Below, in pieces: positions 1-7,919 of a stretch of DNA of 38,647 nt. This DNA is from Candidatus Helarchaeota archaeon. GTDB lineage: Archaea; Asgardarchaeota; Lokiarchaeia; Helarchaeales; HEL-GB-A. The position numbers and the translations under genes are program-made. The notes beneath the pieces were generated by a model. It was given only the letters and a program-made list of their open reading frames with translations, searched no databases and had not been told where the DNA came from. The stretch's first letter is position 1; every line of letters starts with the position of its first letter. The stretch lies in assembly GCA_016840125.1 (NCBI GenBank), contig JAEOSY010000312.1:1-38647 (forward strand), read 5' to 3'.

Positions 1-28
1 CAATATACAATTTTGGAGATTGAAAAGA

Positions 29-2086
29 ATGAAGACAACTAGAATATCTTTAGGTTTCTTACTAGCGCTATTTGTTATAATGATAGTACCATTAACGATG
101 GTAATAGCGACACCTACAAATACTGAAGCTAATATAACTGTGAATTTTTCGATTCAAACTTCTGCAGAACCAACGAATGTAGTTATTAATGAAGTACTTT
201 TTGATGATGCCTTATCCGGTGATAAGGGAGAGTATGTAGAACTCTACAATCCGACTCAAAATGAAATTGACATTACAAATTGGACTATCACAGATCTAGA
301 TCCAACGCACACTACAGAAGGTGTATTTAGATTTCCAAATAATTCAAGTATCCGTGCAAGAGGCTTTATTGTAATCTTTCAGGAGATTGTTCCCGGACAA
401 CTTATTACACCTGCTGAGGTTCAAGAAAATGGACTTGTCCAGATTTTTGAAACCAGAACGGGGGGAGACACTGATGATCCGAACGTAGAAGATATGCCAC
501 GAGTAACGGGGAATTTTGATCTACAATTAGCCAATAGCGGCGATGAGGTTTATCTACGAGATGATGATGGGACTCTGATCGATGCTATGTCTTATGGTCC
601 GAGCCCAACTACATCAGGTATCCCTGTAGGAAGTCGATTAATATTGAATGATGGCGGAGGAGCTTGGAATGGTTCTTCCGTAGAGCGTGTTTGGAATAGC
701 CATGCATGGGCATATGATGGATACGGAAATGCCATCAAAATGCCGCCTAGTCCCGGAGAAATAACTGGGGAAACGCCAACATATGAAGGTGAAGACCCAT
801 GGGGTTCGGATTTACCAGACGATATCGTTATAAATGAGGTATATTTTGGACCACAGCAAACAGATTTATTCATGGGTGATCAAGGACTTGTATCGTGGCA
901 GTTAAACCAGTTTATCGAGATTTACAATCCGACAGACCATAACATCAACATTACTGGGTGGACTATAGAAGATGATGATGGGATTCAGTGGGAATTCCTT
1001 GAAGGTAAGCATGCAGATGAACTTGGAGATTCAGATATGCTGGTTATCTGGCCGGATCGCAATGACGAGGATGCAAACAGCACTTATATGGATCCTGATG
1101 ATAATTACAGCCCATGGTGGCAGTTCTGGAATAATGTGGACCAGATGGAAACTTACTATACAGGGGATGATTTCCGCTGGTGGAGAGATTGTGATGACCA
1201 CGCAACAGGAGATCCGAGTTACGGCAGTCAATATGAGTTACAACCAGCATCAGGTTCTCCTAGCGACGATTTCCATTTGGACAAGAGTGACTATGTGGTC
1301 CTCCGTAATTCTACAGGGCATGTAATCGATGTGGTCTGTTGGGGTTCCGATGGGTACACTAATTTGCCAGGGGATGCTAAGCCATTGGTTGAACAATATG
1401 AAAATGCCGGGACTAACCATGGAATAGGAGATAATGAAAGTCTAGAACGAATCTGGCAGGAGGCTCTCCCAGTAAATGCTTTCTTGTACGGTCTTGGGAC
1501 TTACCACCTCCCCACTCCAGGGAAGGTGGTTGGGGATGTTCCAGATGAGATTGAACAGACCTCTGCAACTTGGGAGCATCCTGCAGGGAGCTATGTTGAA
1601 GGGGGCTGTGGTCTTGGAATCGGCTTACAGTATACTGCGGCTGCAGCGTCCTCGGTTATGGCGGAAAAATGGTCATCCAATCCGAAAGACCATCTAACAG
1701 AGGGGAATTTAACACTATCAGGTGTCGTCTTCTGGCGAGTAACTTCGAACGTCACGCTCAATCCGCTAACTATCAAAGTGTGTTATGGCGATCCCTGGTT
1801 TATGGATGAAAACACTTTCAAACTCTATATATGGGATCATCAAACAGATAATTGGACCGATATTTCACTCACACAGAATACGGAAGAAAACAGTATCACC
1901 TCATTTGCCACACTTTTGGATCATTCCATCAGTGAGATTTTGTGGATTGGTGTATTTGGCGAAGGTAGTAGTGTCTTTAGTGATATCCCAGGATTCCAGC
2001 TTGCATTCATTGTGGTCGGGCTTTTGTGCCTCATGTTTGCATGGCTAAGGTGGAAGGACAAAGAATTTCCCTCACCCCTTTCCTAA
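29..2086 (+). CDS. Secreted lamin-tail-domain protein with IPGF C-terminal anchor
   Basis: A predicted surface or exported protein of 685 aa. An N-terminal hydrophobic segment (about residues 5-28) looks like a signal peptide. Two lamin-tail-like (LTD) units follow, at about residues 50-190 and 264-490. Each opens with the family's VINEV start and has the E-x-YNPT...I-x-WTI-x-D signature. A beta-rich C-terminal region (about 510-640) is of unknown type. The protein ends in IPGF (about residue 652), a hydrophobic helix and the charged tail RWKDKE, which resembles archaeal CTERM sorting signals. LTD domains in prokaryotes are usually extracellular and often sit beside nucleases or adhesins, but I see no enzyme domain here. 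The ATG at 29 has GGAG ten bases upstream. A TTG at 20 is in frame but lies only one base from that motif. The domain call is firm and the cellular role is unknown. Confidence 0.8.
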   Translation: MKTTRISLGFLLALFVIMIVPLTMVIATPTNTEANITVNFSIQTSAEPTNVVINEVLFDDALSGDKGEYVELYNPTQNEIDITNWTITDLDPTHTTEGVFRFPNNSSIRARGFIVIFQEIVPGQLITPAEVQENGLVQIFETRTGGDTDDPNVEDMPRVTGNFDLQLANSGDEVYLRDDDGTLIDAMSYGPSPTTSGIPVGSRLILNDGGGAWNGSSVERVWNSHAWAYDGYGNAIKMPPSPGEITGETPTYEGEDPWGSDLPDDIVINEVYFGPQQTDLFMGDQGLVSWQLNQFIEIYNPTDHNINITGWTIEDDDGIQWEFLEGKHADELGDSDMLVIWPDRNDEDANSTYMDPDDNYSPWWQFWNNVDQMETYYTGDDFRWWRDCDDHATGDPSYGSQYELQPASGSPSDDFHLDKSDYVVLRNSTGHVIDVVCWGSDGYTNLPGDAKPLVEQYENAGTNHGIGDNESLERIWQEALPVNAFLYGLGTYHLPTPGKVVGDVPDEIEQTSATWEHPAGSYVEGGCGLGIGLQYTAAAASSVMAEKWSSNPKDHLTEGNLTLSGVVFWRVTSNVTLNPLTIKVCYGDPWFMDENTFKLYIWDHQTDNWTDISLTQNTEENSITSFATLLDHSISEILWIGVFGEGSSVFSDIPGFQLAFIVVGLLCLMFAWLRWKDKEFPSPLS

Positions 2087-2095
2087 TTTTTTTTT
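2087..2095 (+). terminator. Poly-T terminator after the lamin-tail gene
   Basis: A run of nine T follows the TAA stop directly. Oligo-T on the coding strand is the usual archaeal intrinsic termination signal. The other two IPGF-anchored genes have the same nine-T run. Confidence 0.5.
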
Positions 2096-2204
2096 CTTCA
2101 AAATTTATAAATTTTAATTGGTTATTGAACTCATTTTTGAGAAATTTAATTCATACCTCTAGATTAAGCCATTCCTAGAAAAAAATAAAAAAGAAAGAGG
2201 AGTA

Positions 2205-2333
2205 TTATACTGGTGGGGGTGGTAACGGAATATTTACGAATAACCCCAAGCCCGCGAGGACTGCAATTAAAATTGAGATAAGGATTATAACTCCCACGTA
2301 AATCAGATACTTTAACATTGGATCAGCGTTCAT
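2205..2333 (-). CDS. Tiny single-pass membrane protein (42 aa)
   Basis: A short open frame coding for 42 aa: a polar N-terminus (MNADPMLKY), one hydrophobic segment of about 23 residues, and a proline-rich end (IPLPPPPV). It begins with ATG at 2333. A GAGG motif lies about ten bases upstream on the minus strand, so initiation is plausible. The clean TM profile in an otherwise non-coding stretch argues for a real gene. It could be a small membrane subunit or regulator, but no family is recognised. Nothing else on the minus strand is close enough to form an operon with it. Confidence 0.5.
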   Translation of the reverse strand: MNADPMLKYLIYVGVIILISILIAVLAGLGLFVNIPLPPPPV

Positions 2334-2540
2334 GGTCTTTCTGCCTCATCTTCTTTAATAAATTGAAACTCAATTCATGGATCACCATGAATTGGTTCGT
2401 CTTCGAAATAATATTTTTTCTACTATTATTTAATTTTTGCAATTATTACTCTAATTGAAAAAGTTGAATGGCGTGATATTTAGTCAACTATGGGTTAGAA
2501 GAGGATAATTATCACTATTGGGTACAATGGAGTGTCGTGA

Positions 2541-2675
2541 ATGATGACTAAGCGTTTAATAGAGAAAGAAATCCTCAAAACTCAGGAGAAGATCATCGAA
2601 AACAATCAGAAGATCAAGGACAATATCGAAAAACTCCAAAAACTCTATAAGAAGATCTGTATTATGAGAGTTTAA
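2541..2675 (+). CDS. Tiny coiled-coil protein (44 aa)
   Basis: A 44-aa frame starting with ATG-ATG at 2541. It is almost entirely charged and helical, with I/L spaced roughly as heptads (KEILKTQEKIIENNQKIK...), so a short coiled coil or leucine zipper is expected. Only a weak GTGA motif precedes the start. It faces the nuclease/roadblock cassette convergently and could be a small partner protein, but that is speculation. Low-complexity Lys/Glu sequence can arise by chance in AT-rich DNA, so confidence is moderate. Confidence 0.4.
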   Translation: MMTKRLIEKEILKTQEKIIENNQKIKDNIEKLQKLYKKICIMRV

Positions 2676-2719
2676 CTTTCAAAAACAGATTATGAAATGT
2701 CGTAAATCTATGTTTCACG

Positions 2720-3214
2720 TCATTTTCCGTCCTTTTTATATTGACCATATAAGAAACGATAAAAATTTTGTGACTCAAAATAATGGAGAACTTTAGGATC
2801 TTTTATAAGCTCCTGATAAGGTTTTTTAATCAAATCCCACCGGTTGAGATATTCTTCATATTGACTCTTTTGTTTTGAGAAAGGATTAAAAGCAATTGTG
2901 AGTGAAGTGACCTTTTCTTTTGGTATTATATAATGCATGAATCCTTTTTGTGTGTTTAAAACTAGAATAATGAAGTCTGCGAACTTTAGTTCTAAAGGTG
3001 ATATTGAAAATGTAAATCTCATTATTTTAGAACCTGAACCAGATTTTGATTCCCCTATATTTGAGAATTTAACCTCTAATCTTAAACCAGTCATAGTGAC
3101 TATATCAAAAAGCCAAAAATGAGGGGTATTTATTGCGTCTATTCCATGTTTAATTAATTCTGATATAACTAGAGATACTCCTAATTTACCTTTCATCATC
3201 TTTTTACTTACCAT
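2720..3214 (-). CDS. PD-(D/E)xK-like nuclease, putative
   Basis: A 164-aa soluble protein. The first 50 residues carry what looks like a PD-(D/E)xK nuclease core: a helix with a glutamate (G11...E19), then FD (D37) about ten residues before L-E47-V-K49. This arrangement is typical of restriction-like, Holliday-junction-resolvase-like and intron-associated nucleases, where D, E and K bind metal and catalyse phosphodiester cleavage. The C-terminal half (RWDLI...YFESQNFYRF) may be DNA-binding but is not recognised. It is the last gene of a three-gene minus-strand group, 17 bases after the roadblock-like gene. Starts at 3214, 3199 or 3196 are possible; none has a clear Shine-Dalgarno motif at ideal spacing. 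The nuclease call is an inference from a motif and untested. Confidence 0.5.
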   Translation of the reverse strand: MVSKKMMKGKLGVSLVISELIKHGIDAINTPHFWLFDIVTMTGLRLEVKFSNIGESKSGSGSKIMRFTFSISPLELKFADFIILVLNTQKGFMHYIIPKEKVTSLTIAFNPFSKQKSQYEEYLNRWDLIKKPYQELIKDPKVLHYFESQNFYRFLYGQYKKDGK

Positions 3215-3231
3215 CTTTCCACACTCAACAA

Positions 3232-3618
3232 TTAGGGAAGGAAATCACAGATCCGTTTTACCAAGGTATTTATTGGCCGGCGAAAGTAAAGAGTATTTGG
3301 AGGTAACGCGATAACTAAGAGATAATCCGGGGAGTTAGGTTCAATCCAGAACTTGCGAAGATAGACTTTTCGTAATTCTTCGGATATGAGAAGGTCAAGG
3401 GGATGATCCTTTAATCCATTACCAAGGTCATTGAAAAGGTACGTCCCTAAGCTTGTTAAGTATTGTAAGTTAATACGAGAATCGCGTTTTTCAGACCGAA
3501 CGAGTACCTTTCCATTATAGGCAATAGATCCACAGTAATATTTTGCCTTCTCAATGCACTCATCCAAGAGATATTCGAAGATCTCTATTTTCCTATTCCT
3601 CTCTTCGGTGACTTGCAT
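3232..3618 (-). CDS. Roadblock/LC7-like small protein, putative
   Basis: A protein of 128 aa. The predicted order of elements is helix (about 5-25), two strands (SIAYNG, KVLVRSE), helix (NLQYLTSLGTYLFNDL), three strands (PLDLLI, RKVYLRKF, DYLLVIALP) and a final helix (RPINTLVKRICDFL). This matches the roadblock/LC7 (MglB) fold, a dimerising scaffold that usually partners small GTPases. The match is topological only and I see no diagnostic residues. The ATG at 3618 is preferred because AAGGGAG lies five bases upstream; an in-frame TTG at 3633 overlaps the previous stop. It sits between a helical protein (11 bases upstream) and a putative nuclease. Confidence 0.5.
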   Translation of the reverse strand: MQVTEERNRKIEIFEYLLDECIEKAKYYCGSIAYNGKVLVRSEKRDSRINLQYLTSLGTYLFNDLGNGLKDHPLDLLISEELRKVYLRKFWIEPNSPDYLLVIALPPNTLYFRRPINTLVKRICDFLP

Positions 3619-3629
3619 AAAGACTCCCT

Positions 3630-3893
3630 TCAAGTCATATTATTTTTCACTTCAGGAACGGAGCTCGTTAATAGTCTTACCGTACTAGCTAATACTGTTA
3701 AATAGTTCTTAAACTCCCCTATCGCTGAACGTAAATAAAGGATTTGTTTTGAGTTTTCGTCACTAATATCTTGATAACTTACTAATTCTTGCTGGAAATC
3801 AAAGAGGATTTGATCGAGATCCTCAACTTTCTTTCCCTCTAACCACTTTGGATTGTGATATTTCAGCTTGGCGACAACTGTTTGTAACGTCAT
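3630..3893 (-). CDS. Small helical protein of unknown function
   Basis: An 87-aa, mostly alpha-helical protein (EDLDQILFDFQQELVSYQDI..., then a second helix with IGEFKNYLTVLASTVRLL). It may form a helical hairpin or coiled coil. The ATG at 3893 is preceded by AAAGG. It is the first gene of the minus-strand trio and lies 11 bases before the roadblock-like gene, so the two are probably translated from one message and may form a complex. No family is recognised. Confidence 0.55.
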   Translation of the reverse strand: MTLQTVVAKLKYHNPKWLEGKKVEDLDQILFDFQQELVSYQDISDENSKQILYLRSAIGEFKNYLTVLASTVRLLTSSVPEVKNNMT

Positions 3894-4412
3894 TTTCCTT
3901 TACCTCATCTTTTTGGAACGAGTTGAACTAGTGGGTATTGTCCCCCTAACCATTGGGTTTAAGTGGTTAAGAAGAGAAACAAAACGAGCTGAGATGTACA
4001 TTATTCCAAGAAATAAACGTATTTTTCACAGTACCGACAAAACTCTCAAAGTACCCCATTGATCGCCTTTCGCGCTTAAATCTCATCTTAGCACTTCTAA
4101 ACCCATCTCACCCTAAATTCATGGATTTTTTCATGTTACGATTTTTCGGGTTACAATAAGGATGGGGGTTCTTGTTGTAGGGGGTATAAAGGAAGGAGAC
4201 ACGCGCCAAGGTGGTAACGAATTATTATATATATAATGATAATATAATGAATACAAAAAATGTATATGTTTTTTATATGTAACCACTCTGATAGTGTGTG
4301 TTACCGTTCCAAAGTAGAAAGGTTAATTTCACGACACTAAAGAATTTTTAATAGTAAGTTGCTTAAATATTAATAATTATCTGATTTTCTTTTGCTAAAA
4401 GGATGAGATTTA
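3894..4412. other. Intergenic region, 519 bp, divergent promoters
   Basis: This gap separates the minus-strand trio from the plus-strand eight-repeat gene and should hold promoters for both. A TATA-like TTAAATAT at 4363-4370 lies about 43 bases before the ATG at 4413. GGATGAG (4401-4407) is a good ribosome-binding site for that gene. A very AT-rich block (about 4220-4285) lies in the middle. I see no convincing gene, tRNA or structured RNA. A 64-aa plus-strand frame (3868-4062) overlaps the start of the trio and lacks a recognisable protein profile. Confidence 0.45.
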
Positions 4413-5882
4413 ATGACTAAAAGGATAAAGACTTTCAGTGCAATACCAATATTGGTTCTTTTAATTATACCATTATTAATGCCCATGACCCAATCATGGA
4501 GTACTACGGCAACAACAATCGCCTCAGGAAGTAATAACGAGATAAAACCCCAAATCATCGCCGATGGAGGTGGTGGTTCTATCATATGTTGGTTGGAATC
4601 ATTAGGGGGAAGCACCCATCATGTTAAAGCTCAACGGTTAAATTCGAATGGGGAATTACAATGGTCCACTTCAGGAGTCACTCTAGCCTCCTCAATCCCA
4701 TATGATACTGCAAACCCTCCAATGCTCTGTACAGACGGGGCAGGAGGTGCATTCGTAGTTTGGCAGTATGGTAGTGTTTCACCCTATAGTCTTTATATCA
4801 GGCGCGTAAGCTCCTCAGGGGCTCTTGGCTGGGCTCAACTTGAAATTAGTAATGCTGATGGTTCACATACTAATTTTGATATCTGCTCAGATGAGGCAGG
4901 AGGCGTGGTTATTGTTTGGCAAGACAATCGAGAGGGAAATTACAATGTTTATGCACAACGGATTGATGGCAACGGTAATAAGCAATGGGGTGAAAATGGT
5001 ACTGTGGTCATCGATTGGACAGACTTTCAAGTAGTCCCGCAGGTGATATACAATGGTTCTGGGGGTTTTTATGTTATCTGGACCGATCGAAGAACTAGTG
5101 AATGGGATATGTACATTCAGCACCTTAATTCGACAGGAGGAAGGCTGTGGACCACAACAGGTGTTGTACTCTGTGCAGATCCAGCCTATCAAAGCTTGGA
5201 TGATATCTGCAGTGACGGAAACGGGGGTGCGATTATAACATGGACTGATTACAGGGACACGGACTATAATATATATGGCCAGCGAATTGCTCCAAATGGA
5301 ACTCAATTCTGGGGTACCGATGGGAAATGTCTCGTTAATGCCTCTGGGAACCAATTAAATTCGGAACTTTGTAGTGACGGCGCAGAAGGAGCTTTTCTAG
5401 TTTGGTGGGACAAGAGAGATGATCAACTGGGGGATATTTATGGGCAACATCTAAATTCAACTGGTCATGAACAGTGGGCTACTGATGGAATCCCGATTGC
5501 CAATGAAGTCAATGAGCAACAAAACTTTGAAATTTGCAGTGATGGAGCGGGTGGAATATTTATTGTTTGGGAAGATTCGAGAAGTTCATCCAATTTTGAG
5601 ATTTATCAACAGCGATTAAATGTAAATGGTAGTTCCTCTATAACGGGTAACGGAACTCTTGTAGAACTTCAGCAGAATGAATTTAGACCTGTTTTAGCAT
5701 GTATCAACCCGGGTGAGGTTGTAATAGCTGGAGAAGGGGATGACGGGGTGAGTTATAATATCTATGCCCAAATATACCCAATCCGTAATACAGATGGTGG
5801 AATACCAGGATTTCTACTAGTATACTTATTGATGGCAATTCCAGTGTTGGTGGCTCTTTATCGCAAGAAAATCCATTTCTAA
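4413..5882 (+). CDS. Secreted eight-repeat (propeller-like) surface protein
   Basis: A 489-aa exported protein with a signal-like hydrophobic segment (about 8-27) and eight tandem units of about 50 residues. The core reads ICSDG-x-GG-x-x-IVW-x-D-x-R...DIY-x-Q-x-LN-x-x-G...W...G. Eight units of this size suggest a beta-propeller or similar closed beta structure, which is an inference. Units 1, 2 and 8 are the most degenerate. The C-terminus has IPGF (about residue 464), a hydrophobic helix and basic YRKKIHF, as in a CTERM surface-anchoring signal. It is clearly a paralogue of the protein at 13089-14594. GGATGAG precedes the ATG by five bases. Ligand and function are unknown. Confidence 0.8.
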   Translation: MTKRIKTFSAIPILVLLIIPLLMPMTQSWSTTATTIASGSNNEIKPQIIADGGGGSIICWLESLGGSTHHVKAQRLNSNGELQWSTSGVTLASSIPYDTANPPMLCTDGAGGAFVVWQYGSVSPYSLYIRRVSSSGALGWAQLEISNADGSHTNFDICSDEAGGVVIVWQDNREGNYNVYAQRIDGNGNKQWGENGTVVIDWTDFQVVPQVIYNGSGGFYVIWTDRRTSEWDMYIQHLNSTGGRLWTTTGVVLCADPAYQSLDDICSDGNGGAIITWTDYRDTDYNIYGQRIAPNGTQFWGTDGKCLVNASGNQLNSELCSDGAEGAFLVWWDKRDDQLGDIYGQHLNSTGHEQWATDGIPIANEVNEQQNFEICSDGAGGIFIVWEDSRSSSNFEIYQQRLNVNGSSSITGNGTLVELQQNEFRPVLACINPGEVVIAGEGDDGVSYNIYAQIYPIRNTDGGIPGFLLVYLLMAIPVLVALYRKKIHF

Positions 5883-5891
5883 TTTTTTTTT
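5883..5891 (+). terminator. Poly-T terminator after the eight-repeat gene
   Basis: Nine T directly follow the TAA stop, as after the other two IPGF-anchored genes. Confidence 0.5.
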
Positions 5892-5972
5892 ATGAGAAAT
5901 AGTATCTACTACAATTCAAATAACATGATTCCTGAATGGAATTACGTAACGGAAAAATCTATGGGTGATATA

Positions 5973-6326
5973 ATGAAGCTCGAGTTTAAAGGGAAGGAGA
6001 AAGTTGTTGGAGTACGTGTGGGGGATTGTCAGGAGGACCTTCCCCTGTCAGATTTCCTTGAGATGTTTAGGGAATTTTGTAAGAAGAACCACCTCCAAGA
6101 GATAAAGTCACTTCCAAAATCAGGGCAAACGAACCGGAAGAAGAAAGTGCAAACCCCCTCTACTGTGCGACGTGGTAAAACAGTGGAGTGCTGCCAATGT
6201 GGTAAGCAGAGCAGCCGAAGCGGGATGTATTGTGGCAATTGCGGGCGGGAGGCAACTACCTACTGCCACAAGAATCACACCAACTACCTCTCCTGTCCAG
6301 AATGTACAGCGAAGTATATAATATAG
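5973..6326 (+). CDS. Small zinc-ribbon protein
   Basis: A 117-aa protein. The N-terminal part (MKLEFKGKEKVVGVRVGD...FLEMFREFCKKNHL) is a small alpha/beta region. A basic linker (TNRKKKVQTPSTVRRGK) follows, then a cysteine-rich end with CC-x-CG, YCGNCG, YCHKNH and SCPEC. The C-x-x-C pairs should bind two zinc ions. A role in nucleic-acid binding or as an adaptor is plausible, but no family is recognised. I chose the ATG at 5973 because GGTGA lies five bases upstream. An open frame back to 5892 begins inside the terminator of the previous gene and looks non-coding. It is convergent with the SDR gene, six bases away. Confidence 0.65.
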   Translation: MKLEFKGKEKVVGVRVGDCQEDLPLSDFLEMFREFCKKNHLQEIKSLPKSGQTNRKKKVQTPSTVRRGKTVECCQCGKQSSRSGMYCGNCGREATTYCHKNHTNYLSCPECTAKYII

Positions 6327-6332
6327 GGGCTT

Positions 6333-7127
6333 TTATGAAAAGTAGCACCCACCCCCACAGTTTAAGGACTGTCCGGTCATGTAATTAGAATCATCTGAGG
6401 CTAGAAAGTATAAAACATTCGCCACATCTTCGGCGGTGCCAATCCGTTTCAGAGTTATTTTGCCGGGGAACATTTTGGAGGCTTCTTTAACTAAGAGGGG
6501 GTCATTATTATAAATAGCAGTAACATGAAATCCAGGACAAACCGCATTCACCGTGATCTTGAATCGACCCAATTCTTGAGCGAGAACCTGTGTCATTGCG
6601 ATCACGGCAGCTTTACTTATGGAGTATACTCCCAGTGGCGGAGATGGAACCTTCCCGGCGAGTGAGGCATTATTGATGATTTTTCCCCGGAGTTCGCCAA
6701 CTTTTTTTTGTTTCTTCATTTTTTTAACGATTTCTTTTGTAACTAACCAAGTACCTTTCAAATTTACATCCATTACTTGATCCCAAATCTGCTCGGAAAC
6801 GCTGTATACATTACCAAGAGAGTACGTACCTATTCCCGCATTATTGATGAGGATATCAAGACGTGGAAATGCGCTGAGAGCTTCTTGACTCATCGCCTCT
6901 ACTTCTGGTAGATTACTGATATCACATTTGATGGCAATAGCCGGGCTTTTGGATACATTTTTAATAAGTTCAACGGTTTCTTCTGCAGTTTCATGGTTGA
7001 TATCAACCACAATTACAGAGGCGCCTTCTGATGCGAATCTAATGCTAGTTGCTCTGCCAATGCCTGAACCAGCACCGGTAATGAGCACTATTTTATTAAG
7101 AAGTCGCTTACTTTCTATTTTTTCCAT
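6333..7127 (-). CDS. SDR-family dehydrogenase/reductase
   Basis: A complete classical short-chain dehydrogenase of 264 aa. It shows the TG-x-x-x-G-x-G cofactor motif (ITGAGSGIG), the NNAG motif, the active-site serine region (INNASLAGK) and Y-x-x-x-K (YSISK). An aspartate at the end of beta-2 (IVVDIN) suggests NAD(H) rather than NADP(H). Substrate cannot be told from sequence; many relatives are 3-oxoacyl-ACP, sugar or alcohol dehydrogenases. The protein ends in the unusual GGGCYFS. GGAGGT lies seven bases before the ATG, a strong start. It is divergent from the multi-pass membrane gene at 7226. Confidence 0.9.
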   Translation of the reverse strand: MEKIESKRLLNKIVLITGAGSGIGRATSIRFASEGASVIVVDINHETAEETVELIKNVSKSPAIAIKCDISNLPEVEAMSQEALSAFPRLDILINNAGIGTYSLGNVYSVSEQIWDQVMDVNLKGTWLVTKEIVKKMKKQKKVGELRGKIINNASLAGKVPSPPLGVYSISKAAVIAMTQVLAQELGRFKITVNAVCPGFHVTAIYNNDPLLVKEASKMFPGKITLKRIGTAEDVANVLYFLASDDSNYMTGQSLNCGGGCYFS

Positions 7128-7225
7128 TATCGGACCTCCATCTAAAGTAAAACGGGCTCATGCGTATATTTATTAGAGGTATACTTCTTTAGATAGCTAG
7201 ATCATTTTCAAAAGAGGTTATAAGA

Positions 7226-7861
7226 TTGATTGTTTCACATGAGGAATTCTGGATTAAAGTAGCATTTACCATTTTTATGCTGATAATGGGAATAATTTTC
7301 CTCGGAAAAGGTATAAAAGAAGAAGAAATGAAAAGTCAAAAGTATTTTAAATATGGTCTTGCTATGTTCGCATTATTGACAAGTGTAACTCGGGCTTTCT
7401 TCCTTCTTAGTGATTTTGAAACCGTAGGGACTGACAGTTATAATCTTTTTTGGAAAGTAGCAGTTATATCTAGTATGGCGGCTTTGATTTTTATTACTTT
7501 AGTGATAGAGAAATATTTAGTCAAAACATACTATATTTTTACAATGATTGGAATTATAGGAGCAGGTATAATTATGTTTGTGGATGTTCCATTGGCGACG
7601 TTGCTTAATGTTCCCCTTTATCTTGCACTAGGAGGAGAAGTTTTTGTGTTATATATATATCTTGCTATTAAATCGCCGGGAACTTTAAGAACAAAATCAT
7701 TACTCATGCTTCTGAGTTTGCTCATCTTCTCAGCTGGAATTCTCTTCGACTCAGAATCAGTAACCAATGCGTTGGTGGGAGCAGATCTAGGGTTTGTCGG
7801 GGCAATTCTTATGTGGATCGGATTGAGCGTATATTTGAGATTAAACTGGGGTCAAGATTAG
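7226..7861 (+). CDS. Multi-pass (about 7 TM) membrane protein, paralogue of 35689-36432
   Basis: A 211-aa protein made of about seven hydrophobic helices with short loops. No enzyme motif is visible. It aligns by eye with the protein at 35689-36432: a first helix plus charged KGIKEEE/KYTKISQE, then FKYGLAMFALL...TRAF versus PFILGWILFIGAF...ARTI, then ITLVIEKYLVK versus IFYFVLEKYIMK. A TTG start is likely, since GAGGT lies seven bases upstream and no ATG occurs nearby. The two genes share a nearly identical leader (GAGGTTATA, two differing bases, ATTGAT). It could be a sensor or transport-associated membrane protein; the function is unknown. The UbiA gene follows after 58 bases. Confidence 0.75.
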   Translation: MIVSHEEFWIKVAFTIFMLIMGIIFLGKGIKEEEMKSQKYFKYGLAMFALLTSVTRAFFLLSDFETVGTDSYNLFWKVAVISSMAALIFITLVIEKYLVKTYYIFTMIGIIGAGIIMFVDVPLATLLNVPLYLALGGEVFVLYIYLAIKSPGTLRTKSLLMLLSLLIFSAGILFDSESVTNALVGADLGFVGAILMWIGLSVYLRLNWGQD

Positions 7862-7919
7862 AGATTAAAAAATGAGGCGTTGCAATCGCTTTAAAATTTA
7901 ATAAATTGGAGAAATATCA

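Noticed and set aside
2218..2229. GGTGGTAACG repeated at 4210-4219, a possible direct repeat around the cassette
   Set aside because: Ten-base matches of this kind are expected by chance in 2 kb, and the ends do not match the inverted repeat.
2541..2550. ATGATGA as a possible C box of a C/D sRNA
   Set aside because: No properly spaced D or D' box (CTGA) follows, and the sequence is better read as a start codon pair.
3321..3350. A GGTTCAATCC T-arm-like stretch suggesting a tRNA
   Set aside because: No matching acceptor, D or anticodon stems flank it, and it lies inside the roadblock-like gene.
3868..4062. A 64-aa plus-strand frame between the cassette and the eight-repeat gene
   Set aside because: It overlaps the start of the helical-protein gene, has no ribosome-binding site and shows no protein-like pattern.
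4329..4339. TTCACGACACT, the reverse complement of AGTGTCGTGAA at 2531-2541, flanking the nuclease cassette as if terminal inverted repeats
   Set aside because: An 11-base inverted match within 2 kb is expected about once by chance. No target-site duplication or transposase accompanies it.
4887..5354. A 155-aa minus-strand frame opposite the eight-repeat gene
   Set aside because: The repeats on the plus strand are convincing. The antisense frame is open because of the repeat composition.
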